A stretch of DNA of 32,586 bases from Collinsella sp. AF02-46-1. GTDB lineage: Bacteria; Actinomycetota; Coriobacteriia; Coriobacteriales; Coriobacteriaceae. The stretch is from contig CAKXKM010000017.1 of the NCBI GenBank assembly GCA_934876235.1, forward strand, positions 1-32,586. The letters are read 5' to 3'. The notes beneath the pieces were generated by a model, which did not search any database, was not told the origin of the DNA, and saw nothing but the letters and a program-made list of their open reading frames with translations. The position numbers and the translations under genes were made by a program. Within the stretch, counting starts at the first letter, position 1; every line of letters begins with the position of its first letter. Below, one piece after another: positions 1-7,501 of the stretch.

Positions 1-85
1 CGATAACCCCGCGCGAAAGCCCCCGGCGCTTGGCAAACCCTCGCGGGCGAATCTCACCCGCCTCCATCAGTCTACCTTGCAAGAA

Positions 86-117
86 GGGCCCCGCCGGGCT
101 TACGCCTGACGGGGCCC
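86..117 (-). terminator. Hairpin terminator after the PTS gene
   Basis: Two perfect 8-base arms (86-93 and 110-117) enclose a 16-base loop. The hairpin lies about 40 bases beyond the PTS stop codon. The T-tract on the minus strand is short (TTCTT), so termination is likely but not textbook. The first 85 bases of the window show nothing else I can name. Confidence 0.6.
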
Positions 118-158
118 TGTCGTGTAGGTGAGGTCTTATGCGACCGAACGGTTTGGCC

Positions 159-1586
159 TTAGGCCTCCATCTCGGCGAGCTCCTCCTTGGAGAAGCCGGA
201 GACAAAGACGACGGCAGCGGCGATGACAAAGGAGATTGCCATACCAACGATAGCCCAGACGGTGTTCATCTGGCCACCCTGCAGGTAGTTGGTGAAGACC
301 AGGAAGTTGGAGGCACCGCCTGCGAGGTAGTAGGTAACCCCCATGAGGCCGGAGAACACAGCGCCGATGGCACCGCCGATGAACATGCCAAACATGGTGC
401 GACGGAAGCGCATGAGGATGCCGAAGAGCGCGGGCTCGGTGACGCCGCCGGCGATGGCGGAGATGACGTAACCGATGGCGAGAGACTTCTCGTCGGGGTT
501 CTTCATCTTGAGGAAGGCACCGAAGGCGCAGCCCCAGACAGCGGCCATAGCGCAGTTGGTGGAAACGAAGACGAAGGGATCGTAACCGGCAGCGATGATC
601 TGAACCTGGGCGAGCAGGATGACGGGCATGTGCATGCCGCAGACCACGAAGAGCTGCCAGAAGGCGCCGAGGACGGCCATGACGATCAGGATGCCGATGC
701 CGCCAAGGTCAGCAAGGCCGAAGAGGGCGTTGGCGATCAGCGTACCGATCTCGTTGCCGATCGGAGCGAGGACGATGAAGGCAATGGGGATCGTGACGAT
801 CATGGTGCAGAACGGCGTGAAGACCGTGGAGAGCACGTCGGGCATGACCTTCTTAAAGAACTTCTCGACGAAGTAGAGGACAGGCACCGAAAGGATGATC
901 GGCAGGACGGACTGCTGATAGTTGGCAGCAGCGATCTGGATGCCGTAGACGGAGATGATGCCGCCGCCCTCCTGGGTGGCGACGCTCACCACGGAAGGAG
1001 CCATGAGGGCGCCACCGAGCAGCATGCCGAGCACCGGGCTGGCGCCGAGCTTCTTAGCCGCGGCATAACCCAGGTAGATGGGGATAAAGGTGAACGTGGC
1101 CTCGTACAGCGTGGTGTAGAGGAACGTATAGGTCGGGTCGTCGGCCGAGAGCACACCGAGCATGGTGGGGCCGAGGACGGCCGCGATGGTACGGAACAGA
1201 CCGCCGGCCATGAGCAGCGGGATGAGCTGGGTCATGGAGCCCGACAGATAGTCGAGGATGATATTGGGCAGGTTCTTGAGCTCGAACTTCTCCTTGGGAG
1301 CATCGAGGTTCTCGTTGACGGCCTCACCCTGCTTGACACCGGAGATGGCGACGAACTCGGCGAGCACCTTGGGCACGTTCTGGCCGATGATGACCTGGAG
1401 CTGGCTGCCGGCGAACTGGCAACCCAGAACACCCTTGACCTTCTTGATCTTCTCCACGTCGGCCTTGCTGTTATCCTTGAGCGTCAGACGCAGGCGCGTC
1501 ATGCAGTTGGTGGCAACGGAAACATTCTCCGCACCGCCCACGAGCTCGAGGACATCGGTGGCAATCTGCTTGTTATCTACTGCCAT
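159..1586 (-). CDS. PTS transporter subunit EIIBC, beta-glucoside/sucrose (Glc) family
   Basis: This membrane permease takes up a sugar and phosphorylates it through the phosphotransferase system. The N-terminal EIIB domain (residues 1-90) carries the phosphorylated cysteine in NCMTRLR (Cys28). A linker follows, then a hydrophobic EIIC domain from about residue 105 to the end with GGLFRTIAAVLGP, GVTEPALFG and about ten membrane spans. No EIIA domain is present, so EIIA must come from elsewhere. An ATG at 1601 is also open, but its first codons are themselves the ribosome-binding site (GGGGAGGGG), which sits correctly for the ATG at 1586; I chose 1586. The substrate is not readable. The family and the GH1 6-phospho-beta-glucosidase at 14206 suggest a beta-glucoside, but sucrose or trehalose permeases look similar. 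It is transcribed away from the hydrolase at 2077. Confidence 0.9.
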   Translation of the reverse strand: MAVDNKQIATDVLELVGGAENVSVATNCMTRLRLTLKDNSKADVEKIKKVKGVLGCQFAGSQLQVIIGQNVPKVLAEFVAISGVKQGEAVNENLDAPKEKFELKNLPNIILDYLSGSMTQLIPLLMAGGLFRTIAAVLGPTMLGVLSADDPTYTFLYTTLYEATFTFIPIYLGYAAAKKLGASPVLGMLLGGALMAPSVVSVATQEGGGIISVYGIQIAAANYQQSVLPIILSVPVLYFVEKFFKKVMPDVLSTVFTPFCTMIVTIPIAFIVLAPIGNEIGTLIANALFGLADLGGIGILIVMAVLGAFWQLFVVCGMHMPVILLAQVQIIAAGYDPFVFVSTNCAMAAVWGCAFGAFLKMKNPDEKSLAIGYVISAIAGGVTEPALFGILMRFRRTMFGMFIGGAIGAVFSGLMGVTYYLAGGASNFLVFTNYLQGGQMNTVWAIVGMAISFVIAAAVVFVSGFSKEELAEMEA

Positions 1587-1610
1587 GGGACCCCTCCCCA
1601 TATCTTCGTG

Positions 1611-1634
1611 TGCCAGCCCCCTTGGGCTTAGGCA
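1611..1634 (-). other. Small hairpin in the PTS gene leader
   Basis: TGCC plus AGCCC pair with GGGCT plus GGCA around a CCTT loop, with a two-base bulge. It lies 25 bases upstream of the start. No U-tract follows it on the minus strand, so it is not an evident terminator. A TATAGT-like hexamer (1651-1656, minus) lies just upstream without a convincing -35 box. Confidence 0.3.
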
Positions 1635-1692
1635 CGCCTTTGGCCCGGCGACTATAACCCCTTACGGTTGCCGGACCCTTGGATACGCTTTT

Positions 1693-1709
1693 GTAAACAA
1701 GGTGTTTAC
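1693..1709. promoter_or_regulatory. Inverted repeat GTAAACA-AGG-TGTTTAC, probable operator
   Basis: Perfect 7-base arms around a 3-base spacer lie about 107 bases upstream of the PTS start. GTTTAC recurs at 1704, 1715 and 1729, roughly one helical turn apart, which suggests cooperative binding. The motif resembles LacI-family operators and the sites at 1927, 2013, 22227 and 23551. The binding protein is not known. Confidence 0.5.
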
Positions 1710-1926
1710 TGAACGTTTACGGGCTTTAGTTTACACGGAGCGCCGAATTTATGGCAATTTTGCCGTCTACAGTCCGGTGAACGGTAGGAAATCGGGGGTG
1801 AACGTATTTGAATGGCGGGAGATGGTCTCTTTGACCCTCTATTGATATATAGCCATTTACGTGGGATTTTATTTTGATGAACACCTCACTGATCTGTTAA
1901 CTCATCAACAGAATCCCTGCTAGAAG

Positions 1927-1948
1927 CTAGTAAACATACGTTTAGTAG
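1927..1948. promoter_or_regulatory. Near-palindromic operator upstream of the hydrolase gene
   Basis: The 22-base site from CTAGTAAAC to GTTTAGTAG is symmetric except at two base pairs (four positions). Its centre lies 83 bases from that of the perfect palindrome at 2013-2028. Two sites flanking a promoter region at this distance would suit DNA looping by a tetrameric LacI-type repressor. That role is inferred. Confidence 0.5.
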
Positions 1949-2012
1949 TTCACGACGTGTTCAATTTTGCCGTTTACCGAGTTCATCTGGTTATTCTTCA
2001 ATTCTAGATTAC

Positions 2013-2028
2013 ACTAAACATGTTTAGT
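2013..2028. promoter_or_regulatory. Perfect 16-base palindrome ACTAAACATGTTTAGT
   Basis: This perfect palindrome ends 48 bases before the hydrolase start and lies in the expected promoter or start-of-transcript zone, where a repressor would block transcription. It is of LacI-operator type and shares TAAACA/TGTTTA with sites near the LacI gene at 22458-23468. I did not find a clear -35/-10 pair beside it. Confidence 0.6.
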
Positions 2029-2076
2029 TTGTATTGCCGCAGATGCCAGGCATTCGCGGCGCAAGGGAGGCAGCTC

Positions 2077-3414
2077 ATGAAACTCAAATTGTGTACCTAC
2101 GCAACCGTCACCACCTTGGGCGACTTTGGCCCCTGGATCAGCAAGGTCGTACTCGACCTGCCCTGCACCGTGCGCGCCAACGACATCGACGCGAACACCT
2201 TCCATATATATGTAGAGCGTCACGAGCGCTCGGGCGATGTTCTGATGCGCAAGGAACGCGGCGCCGACCATGCCGCGCCCTCCGTGGGTTACATCGACAT
2301 TCTCGCCGCATATCCGTGCGACGAGAACGGACGTAAGCTCGCCGTGGGCACCCATGTGGCGCTCGAGGTCGCCGAGCAGCGCCTGACCAAAAAGATCGAA
2401 GGCGGCGTCATGGGCTCGCGCATGCTCGATGACCAGTTGCACATCACGCAGCTCGCGGCTCTTCCCGGCAACGACGGCGACGATCCCACCTGCGGCCTGG
2501 TCTTCGACACCTGCCGTGGCGATATCTGCCCTGCGCTCAAAGGCTGGAGCAACGACACGCAAAAGACCGCCGTCGACGGTATCGCGCTCGAATACGGCTT
2601 CTTTGAGCCCAGCTTTAAGGCCGAGGACTCGGCATGCTTCAACCCCTTTGCGCCCGAGGCCACGGCCGTGCCCCAAAAGGCACCGCTCGTGGTGTATCTG
2701 CACGGCGCCGGCGAGGGCAAGGGCGCCACGCAGGGCGAAGGCGCCACGCGCGCCTATATCGGCAACCGCGTGACGGCCATCAGCCAGGCGCAGATCCAGC
2801 GCTACTTTGGCGGCTTTGCCTGGGTGCTCGTACCGCAGTCGCCCACGTTTTGGATGGACAACGGCGTCGAGCAGCTTGGTCACTCCAACCAGAGCATCTA
2901 CTCCCCCGTGCTCAAGGCACTTATCGATGAGTTTGTCGCCGAGCATGCCGACCGCATCGACACCGACCGCATCGTGGTCGCCGGTCTTTCCAACGGCGGC
3001 TTTATGACCCTGCGCCTGTGCGCCGACTACCCCGATTTCTTCGCCGCGGGCCTTCCCTGCTGCGCCCCGTGGTACAACGCCACGGACGAGGACGTGGCCG
3101 CGCTCGCCAAGACGCCGCTGTGGTTTACGCACTCCAAGGGCGACGAGCTCGTGTCACCGCAACAGACCGTGCTGCCGCTCACGGCGCGCCTGCGCGATGC
3201 CGGCGCCAACGTGCATCTCACCTACTTTAGCCATGTCGAGGACCTGACCGGCGTGTATCGCGAGGCCGACGGCTCGGCCAAGAAGACGTTCAACCACGGC
3301 GTGTGGATCCACCAATTCAACGACCTGTGTTATCAAGACTTCGACGGGGGCAACGTACTCATCGACGGCGAGCCGGTGGGCTGCTGGGAGTGGTCGGCCA
3401 GGGTCGACCGCTAA
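2077..3414 (+). CDS. Alpha/beta hydrolase, prolyl oligopeptidase-like (esterase or peptidase)
   Basis: This is a serine hydrolase of 445 residues. The first 190 residues or so form an uncharacterised N-terminal domain. The hydrolase fold starts near VVYLHGAGEGKG, which holds the oxyanion-hole HGAG. The nucleophile is Ser305 in GLSNGG, with likely partners Asp356 in HSKGDE and His407 in FNHGVWIH. There is no signal peptide, so it should act in the cytoplasm. The frame is open from 2020, but a strong ribosome-binding site (AGGGAGG) sits seven bases before the ATG at 2077, and the earlier start would put the 2013-2028 palindrome in coding sequence. The DUF1593 gene follows after 262 bases that hold a long hairpin. 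The substrate is unknown; a sugar ester or glycoconjugate would fit the surroundings. Confidence 0.8.
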   Translation: MKLKLCTYATVTTLGDFGPWISKVVLDLPCTVRANDIDANTFHIYVERHERSGDVLMRKERGADHAAPSVGYIDILAAYPCDENGRKLAVGTHVALEVAEQRLTKKIEGGVMGSRMLDDQLHITQLAALPGNDGDDPTCGLVFDTCRGDICPALKGWSNDTQKTAVDGIALEYGFFEPSFKAEDSACFNPFAPEATAVPQKAPLVVYLHGAGEGKGATQGEGATRAYIGNRVTAISQAQIQRYFGGFAWVLVPQSPTFWMDNGVEQLGHSNQSIYSPVLKALIDEFVAEHADRIDTDRIVVAGLSNGGFMTLRLCADYPDFFAAGLPCCAPWYNATDEDVAALAKTPLWFTHSKGDELVSPQQTVLPLTARLRDAGANVHLTYFSHVEDLTGVYREADGSAKKTFNHGVWIHQFNDLCYQDFDGGNVLIDGEPVGCWEWSARVDR

Positions 3415-3430
3415 GCCCTCCCATCGCGGG

Positions 3431-3543
3431 GACCGGGGTTTAGTCTTGCAAACGTCCTCGGGCATGCATGGGCTGGCGCTTTGCGCTTCGCGCTGCGCCT
3501 GCCCATGCCCCCTGCGGAGTGTTTGCAAGACTAAACCCCGGTC
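3431..3543. repeat. 113-base stem-loop element with perfect 23-base arms
   Basis: Arms 3431-3453 and 3521-3543 are perfect reverse complements. The 67-base loop carries a second inverted repeat (GCATGGGC-T-GGCGC against a complement with one mismatch), so the whole element can fold as one rod. It begins 17 bases after the hydrolase stop codon. It may end transcription of that gene, or be a REP/MITE-like mobile repeat. Confidence 0.7.
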
Positions 3544-3565
3544 TCCGCCGCGTTGACGTTGCTGT

Positions 3566-3601
3566 GACCCTGGCCGGCCGCTTCTAGCGGGCCGCCGGGT
3601 C
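3566..3601. other. GC-rich hairpin upstream of the DUF1593 gene
   Basis: GACCC pairs with GGGTC, and GGCCG/GCT pair with AGC/GGCC inside. It lies between the 113-base stem-loop and the DUF1593 start. There is no T-tract after it. The function is unclear. Confidence 0.3.
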
Positions 3602-3676
3602 GGTGGCGATGGGGGTATGGGTCCCGTCTTGCCTTGCGCGTAACTGGCTGAATTGATTTTGATTGGAGCTGTTCCT

Positions 3677-5188
3677 ATGTCCCAGAAGTTGACTCGGGTG
3701 ATTGTTACCACTGATATGGAAGTCGATGATATGAACTCGCTTGTTCATTTGGCTCTGTATCTCAACTTGCTTGATGTTCAGGCTGTGGTGTATACGGCTT
3801 CGCAGTATCACTTTCTTGGGGATGGGGTTCGTACGCTCGGCGAGGTGAATTCGCATTGGCGGACCAAAGGGCGGCGCTCTTATGAGTGGGCTGTTGTGCC
3901 TCATGAGCCCGATCCGCTAGCCGGCGAGCTTCGTGAGTATCGGCCGTTTCCCGAGCATTGGATTGAGAGTCTCTGGAGTAATGAATATGCCCAGGCTTGG
4001 CCGCAGTTGCAAGCAAATGCGGCCGCTGCCGGTGAGCCGCCGTTTCCCACGCCCGCCCAGATGATCGAGCGCACCTTTGTGGGAAATGTTGCCTTTGAAG
4101 GTGATGTGACTGAGGAAACTGAGGGGTCTCGCGTAATTGCGCAGGCGATTCTGGATGATGATCCGCGTACGTTATGGTTGCTCAGCTGGGGTGGTATGAA
4201 TACGATCGTTCGCGCCCTCATGAGTATTGCCGAGCGCTATCGCGCCACGCCCGAGTGGCCCGCCGTGCAGCAGCAGGTCTATCAGAAGGTGCGCGTGATG
4301 GGCGTTGCCGATGGCGTGGGACAGGACAACTCGTGGCTCGACCATGGGCGCGAGCTCTTTCCCGAGCTCATCTTTTGGCGTACGCCCTATATGTATGGCA
4401 ACTATTTCGACGCCAAAACAGCTCAGCCCGATACGCTGCCGCTGTTTAAGGCTCCCTGGCCCGAGCAGAATCTCACGCAGGGCAACGGCCCCCTCATGGC
4501 ACGCTATATGCTCTATGGCGATGGTAAGGTCTACGAAAACGAACCCGAGCGCTTTCAGTTTGGCAAGCATGCCCGCCTGGATTGGGGCCTGGAAGGCATG
4601 CCCGCGGTGCAGTTTGAGCGCGGCGACTTTATGGCCGAAGGCGACAGCATGACCTATATTCCACTGCTGCCGTTTGGCCTGCGCGGCATCGACGACCGCG
4701 ACTTCGATACGCTGCTGGGCCGCATGTTTCTTGATGGACACCCCGATGCGAGCGCGCCCGCCGGTTTTGCCTCCATCGGCACGCCCGCAGACGACAATCT
4801 CAATCCCTATCTGCGTGCCTATCAGGAAAACTTTGCCGCCCGCGCGCAATGGTGCGCCCATGATCCGGCCATCTGCTCGCATCCGGCACATGTTGTCGAG
4901 GTCACGGCCGACCGTAGCGCCGCAGCCGGCGAGCGCGTCGCCCTTGCGGCAACCATCGTCGACCCCGACGACAAGGGCTTCGATGCACATTGGGATGTGG
5001 CCGTAGACCCATCGAGCTATGCAGGCGTCCAGGATCTGTCGATGTGGCAAGAATGCACGGTGGACACCGCTTTCATCGTGCCCGCCGACGCGCAGCCCGG
5101 TGACCGCTTCGTACTCACGCTTACCGTGCAGACGCGCGCCGAGCGCCCCTGCACCCGCTACGCCCAGATCGCCGTGACCGTGGCATAG
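3677..5188 (+). CDS. DUF1593 (Sde182-type) nucleoside-hydrolase-like protein
   Basis: This 503-residue protein opens with RVIVTTDMEVDDMNSL, the DUF1593 version of the metal-binding aspartate loop of nucleoside hydrolases. A nucleoside-hydrolase-like domain runs to about residue 370, with WLLSWGGMNT as a further family stretch. The last 90 residues look like the beta-sandwich domain found at the C-terminus of Sde182-type proteins. No signal peptide is visible, although many relatives are secreted. GGAG lies 8 bases before the ATG at 3677, preferred over an upstream in-frame start at 3653. Codon use changes part-way: the first 170 codons or so are rich in T-ending codons, the rest match the GC-rich neighbours. 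It probably cleaves an N- or O-glycosidic bond, but no activity can be assigned. It could be co-regulated with the hydrolase at 2077. Confidence 0.8.
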   Translation: MSQKLTRVIVTTDMEVDDMNSLVHLALYLNLLDVQAVVYTASQYHFLGDGVRTLGEVNSHWRTKGRRSYEWAVVPHEPDPLAGELREYRPFPEHWIESLWSNEYAQAWPQLQANAAAAGEPPFPTPAQMIERTFVGNVAFEGDVTEETEGSRVIAQAILDDDPRTLWLLSWGGMNTIVRALMSIAERYRATPEWPAVQQQVYQKVRVMGVADGVGQDNSWLDHGRELFPELIFWRTPYMYGNYFDAKTAQPDTLPLFKAPWPEQNLTQGNGPLMARYMLYGDGKVYENEPERFQFGKHARLDWGLEGMPAVQFERGDFMAEGDSMTYIPLLPFGLRGIDDRDFDTLLGRMFLDGHPDASAPAGFASIGTPADDNLNPYLRAYQENFAARAQWCAHDPAICSHPAHVVEVTADRSAAAGERVALAATIVDPDDKGFDAHWDVAVDPSSYAGVQDLSMWQECTVDTAFIVPADAQPGDRFVLTLTVQTRAERPCTRYAQIAVTVA

Positions 5189-5232
5189 CAAGAACGGCGC
5201 CCACATTCGGCAGCCGCCGCATTCGACAAAGA

Positions 5233-5247
5233 GTGTCCCCAATGAGT
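5233..5247. repeat. Copy of a dispersed GTCCCCAATGAGT intergenic repeat
   Basis: GTGTCCCCAATGAGT, followed within 12 bases by AAAATGAGC, resembles the copies at 13956-13970 and 14097-14112. It lies in the 180-base gap before the first zinc-ribbon gene and looks like a decayed repeat remnant. Confidence 0.4.
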
Positions 5248-5368
5248 AGGAAAAATGAGCCATGTGTCCCAGTTGTGGAGACTCGTTGAGCCGTCTGGGT
5301 ATCGTGAAAGGCTGCGCACTCCCCCATCATCAAAAGTGACACACGCTACCAGTTGATGGGAGGCAGCC

Positions 5369-6106
5369 ATGGGCTTCTTTGACAAGATGTTCGAGAAGAA
5401 AGAGTGCGCGATTTGCGGTACCGAGCTGGGACTTCTAGGTAAGACAAAAATCACTGAAGGCTACCTGTGTAAAGAGTGCGCCGGCAAGCTCTCCCCCTAC
5501 TTTCACGGCTATCGCTCCAGCACCGCGGACGATATCCGCGAGCAGCTCGCCTACCGCGAGGCCAATGCCGAGCGCCTGGCGTCGTTCAACCCCACGCGCA
5601 CGCTTTCTGCCGGGCGCACCAACATCATGCTCGACGAGGACGCGGGCCTGCTGATCATTACCTCGCAGAGCCGCTGGCGCGACGCCAATCCCGACATCAT
5701 CGAGTTCTCGCAGGTACTCGGCTGCGATATGGATATCGACGAGCATCGCACCGAAATCTATCGCGAGACCAAGGACGGCGAGCGCGAGAGCTACAACCCG
5801 CCGCGCTACGACCTGGATTACGACTTTAATCTGACCATCCACGTCAACACGCCGTACTTTACCGAGATCAACCTGCGCGTGAACGACTCCACCATCGATC
5901 AGCGCGGCTCCATCGAATACCGCGAGGCCAAGCGCCAGGCAACCGAGGTCCGCGACGCGCTGGTGCAGCTGCGCCAGGAGACGCGCGACAGCGTCGCGGC
6001 CGCCAAGGCCCCCAAGACCGCGGTGACCTGCCCCTTCTGCGGAGCCACCACCATTCCCGATGCCAGTGGGCGCTGCGAATACTGCGGCGGCGCCATCGGC
6101 GCATAG
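5369..6106 (+). CDS. DUF4428-type zinc-ribbon protein
   Basis: This 245-residue protein has an N-terminal zinc ribbon (CAICG near residue 13, CKEC near residue 34) like DUF4428, a middle region of about 130 residues with alternating strands, and a C-terminal zinc ribbon (CPFCG ... CEYCG, residues 219-240). The middle resembles small bacterial PH-like or regulatory domains, but I cannot name it. The ATG at 5369 has GGGAGG six bases ahead. The sequence TGATGGG at this site can pair with CCCATCA about 30 bases upstream, which may mask ribosome binding. It is the first of three closely spaced genes (24- and 48-base gaps) that all carry zinc ribbons and probably form one operon. It may be a scaffold or adaptor at the membrane; the function is unknown. 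Confidence 0.75.
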   Translation: MGFFDKMFEKKECAICGTELGLLGKTKITEGYLCKECAGKLSPYFHGYRSSTADDIREQLAYREANAERLASFNPTRTLSAGRTNIMLDEDAGLLIITSQSRWRDANPDIIEFSQVLGCDMDIDEHRTEIYRETKDGERESYNPPRYDLDYDFNLTIHVNTPYFTEINLRVNDSTIDQRGSIEYREAKRQATEVRDALVQLRQETRDSVAAAKAPKTAVTCPFCGATTIPDASGRCEYCGGAIGA

Positions 6107-6130
6107 CCTCCGGCACGGAAAGGACCGATC

Positions 6131-7453
6131 ATGGCCTTCGAGAGCGTTAACTATCAGTGCCCTGCCTGCGGTGGTCCCCTGCATTTTGCCAGCGCCGAGC
6201 AAAAGCTTGTCTGCGACTACTGTGACTCACGCTTTGAAGTCGAAGAAGTCGAGGCCCTCTATCGCGAGCGCCAGGACAAGGCAGATGCCAAAGCCGATGC
6301 CGCAGCCGCAGCTCCCAAACCTGCTGCCGACGATGCCGTGCAGGAGCTCGCCCAAAACGCCGGCTACATCTGCTCGTCGTGCGGCGCCGAGCTCGTGTCC
6401 GACGGCACCGTCGCCGTCACCACCTGCCCGTACTGCGGCAACTCCGCCGTGGCGCCCGGCCAGCTCTCTGGCGACTTCTCGCCCGACCTGGTGATTCCGT
6501 TTAAGCTCGGGCGCGACGACGTCACGGCCGCACTCAAGGAACACTACAAGGGCAAGATCTTGCTGCCCAAGAGCTTTGTCACCGGCAACCACATCGACGA
6601 GGTCCAAGGTGTCTACGTGCCGTTTTGGCTCTACGGCGCCCGCGTTGACGGCGAAGTGTATTTTGACGCGACCAACGAGACCGTGACCGAGGAATCCGAT
6701 CGCACCGTCACGACCACCGACCACTACGATGCCTATCGCAAGGGCAATATCTCGTTTAAGCGCGTGCCCGTCGACGGATCGTCCAAGATGCCCGACGGCC
6801 ACATGGACGCCATCGAGCCGTTTGACTACGACGCGCTGCGTCCGTTCTCGGTCACATATATGCCCGGCTACATCGCCAACCGTTACGACGAGGACTGCGA
6901 GACCTGCAAGGCGCGCGCCGAGCGCCGTATGGAAGAAAGCACGATCTCGGCCCTGCGCGAGACTGTCGTCGACGAATACGACGATGCCACGGTCGAAAGC
7001 AAGCAGCTCGACTACACCTGGGAAGACAGCGACTACGCCCTGTTCCCCGTCTGGATGCTCTCCACCTCGTGGAACGGCAAGAGCTACCTGTTTGCCATGA
7101 ACGGCCAGACCGGCCGCTTGGTCGGCGAGCTCCCCTGCTCCAAGCCAAAGCTCGCTATTGCCTCGGTGCTGTTCTTTGTGATCGGATTTATCCTCGCCCA
7201 GATTCTCTTTATGGGTGAGAACGCCTTCGATCCGGATTACCTCGCCTTTGATATCGAGGGTATCCTCATCAACATCGTCGCGCCGCTGATCATCGTGATT
7301 ATCGGAGACGTGCTACTGGTAGGCCAGCTCAAGACGGCCAACGAGGCCACCCACGCCGACGAGTACTGCGGCGAGCTCGACCTGACCGAGAAGCACGACA
7401 CCTTCAGCCACACCGAGACCACCGTTGTCATGAAAGACGACAAGGACGACTAA
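6131..7453 (+). CDS. Zinc-ribbon membrane protein, YdjG-like
   Basis: This 440-residue protein has two zinc ribbons: a TFIIB-like one (CPACGG ... CDYC, residues 10-31) and a second (CSSCG ... CPYCG, residues 76-99), separated by an alanine-rich linker. A folded region of about 230 residues follows (PFKLGRDD, VPFWLYGARVDG), then two membrane helices (roughly 335-360 and 373-400) and an acidic C-terminal tail. Such proteins are often misnamed as helicases in databases; there is no helicase motif here. It resembles Bacillus subtilis YdjG, which is encoded with PspA and the SPFH protein YdjI in a cell-envelope stress operon. The next gene is a YdjI-like SPFH protein, which supports that reading. 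AAAGGA precedes the ATG. The reaction or partner cannot be read from sequence. Confidence 0.75.
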   Translation: MAFESVNYQCPACGGPLHFASAEQKLVCDYCDSRFEVEEVEALYRERQDKADAKADAAAAAPKPAADDAVQELAQNAGYICSSCGAELVSDGTVAVTTCPYCGNSAVAPGQLSGDFSPDLVIPFKLGRDDVTAALKEHYKGKILLPKSFVTGNHIDEVQGVYVPFWLYGARVDGEVYFDATNETVTEESDRTVTTTDHYDAYRKGNISFKRVPVDGSSKMPDGHMDAIEPFDYDALRPFSVTYMPGYIANRYDEDCETCKARAERRMEESTISALRETVVDEYDDATVESKQLDYTWEDSDYALFPVWMLSTSWNGKSYLFAMNGQTGRLVGELPCSKPKLAIASVLFFVIGFILAQILFMGENAFDPDYLAFDIEGILINIVAPLIIVIIGDVLLVGQLKTANEATHADEYCGELDLTEKHDTFSHTETTVVMKDDKDD

Positions 7454-7501
7454 GCAATCCGACCAATACCACCCGGCCTTTGACGAGAAAGGAAGATCAC
7501 C

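Noticed and set aside
138..1631. Long open frame on the plus strand opposite the PTS gene
   Set aside because: It is low in complexity (many Asp, Gly, Glu, His), which is typical of the antisense frame of a GC-rich gene. The minus strand holds a clear EIIBC protein.
1611..1634. BglG/LicT-type antiterminator site before the PTS gene
   Set aside because: The hairpin is short, no U-tract follows, and no RAT-like sequence is recognisable.
6131..7453. Helicase function for the zinc-ribbon protein
   Set aside because: Such names come from zinc-ribbon similarity; Walker and helicase motifs are absent and two membrane helices are present.
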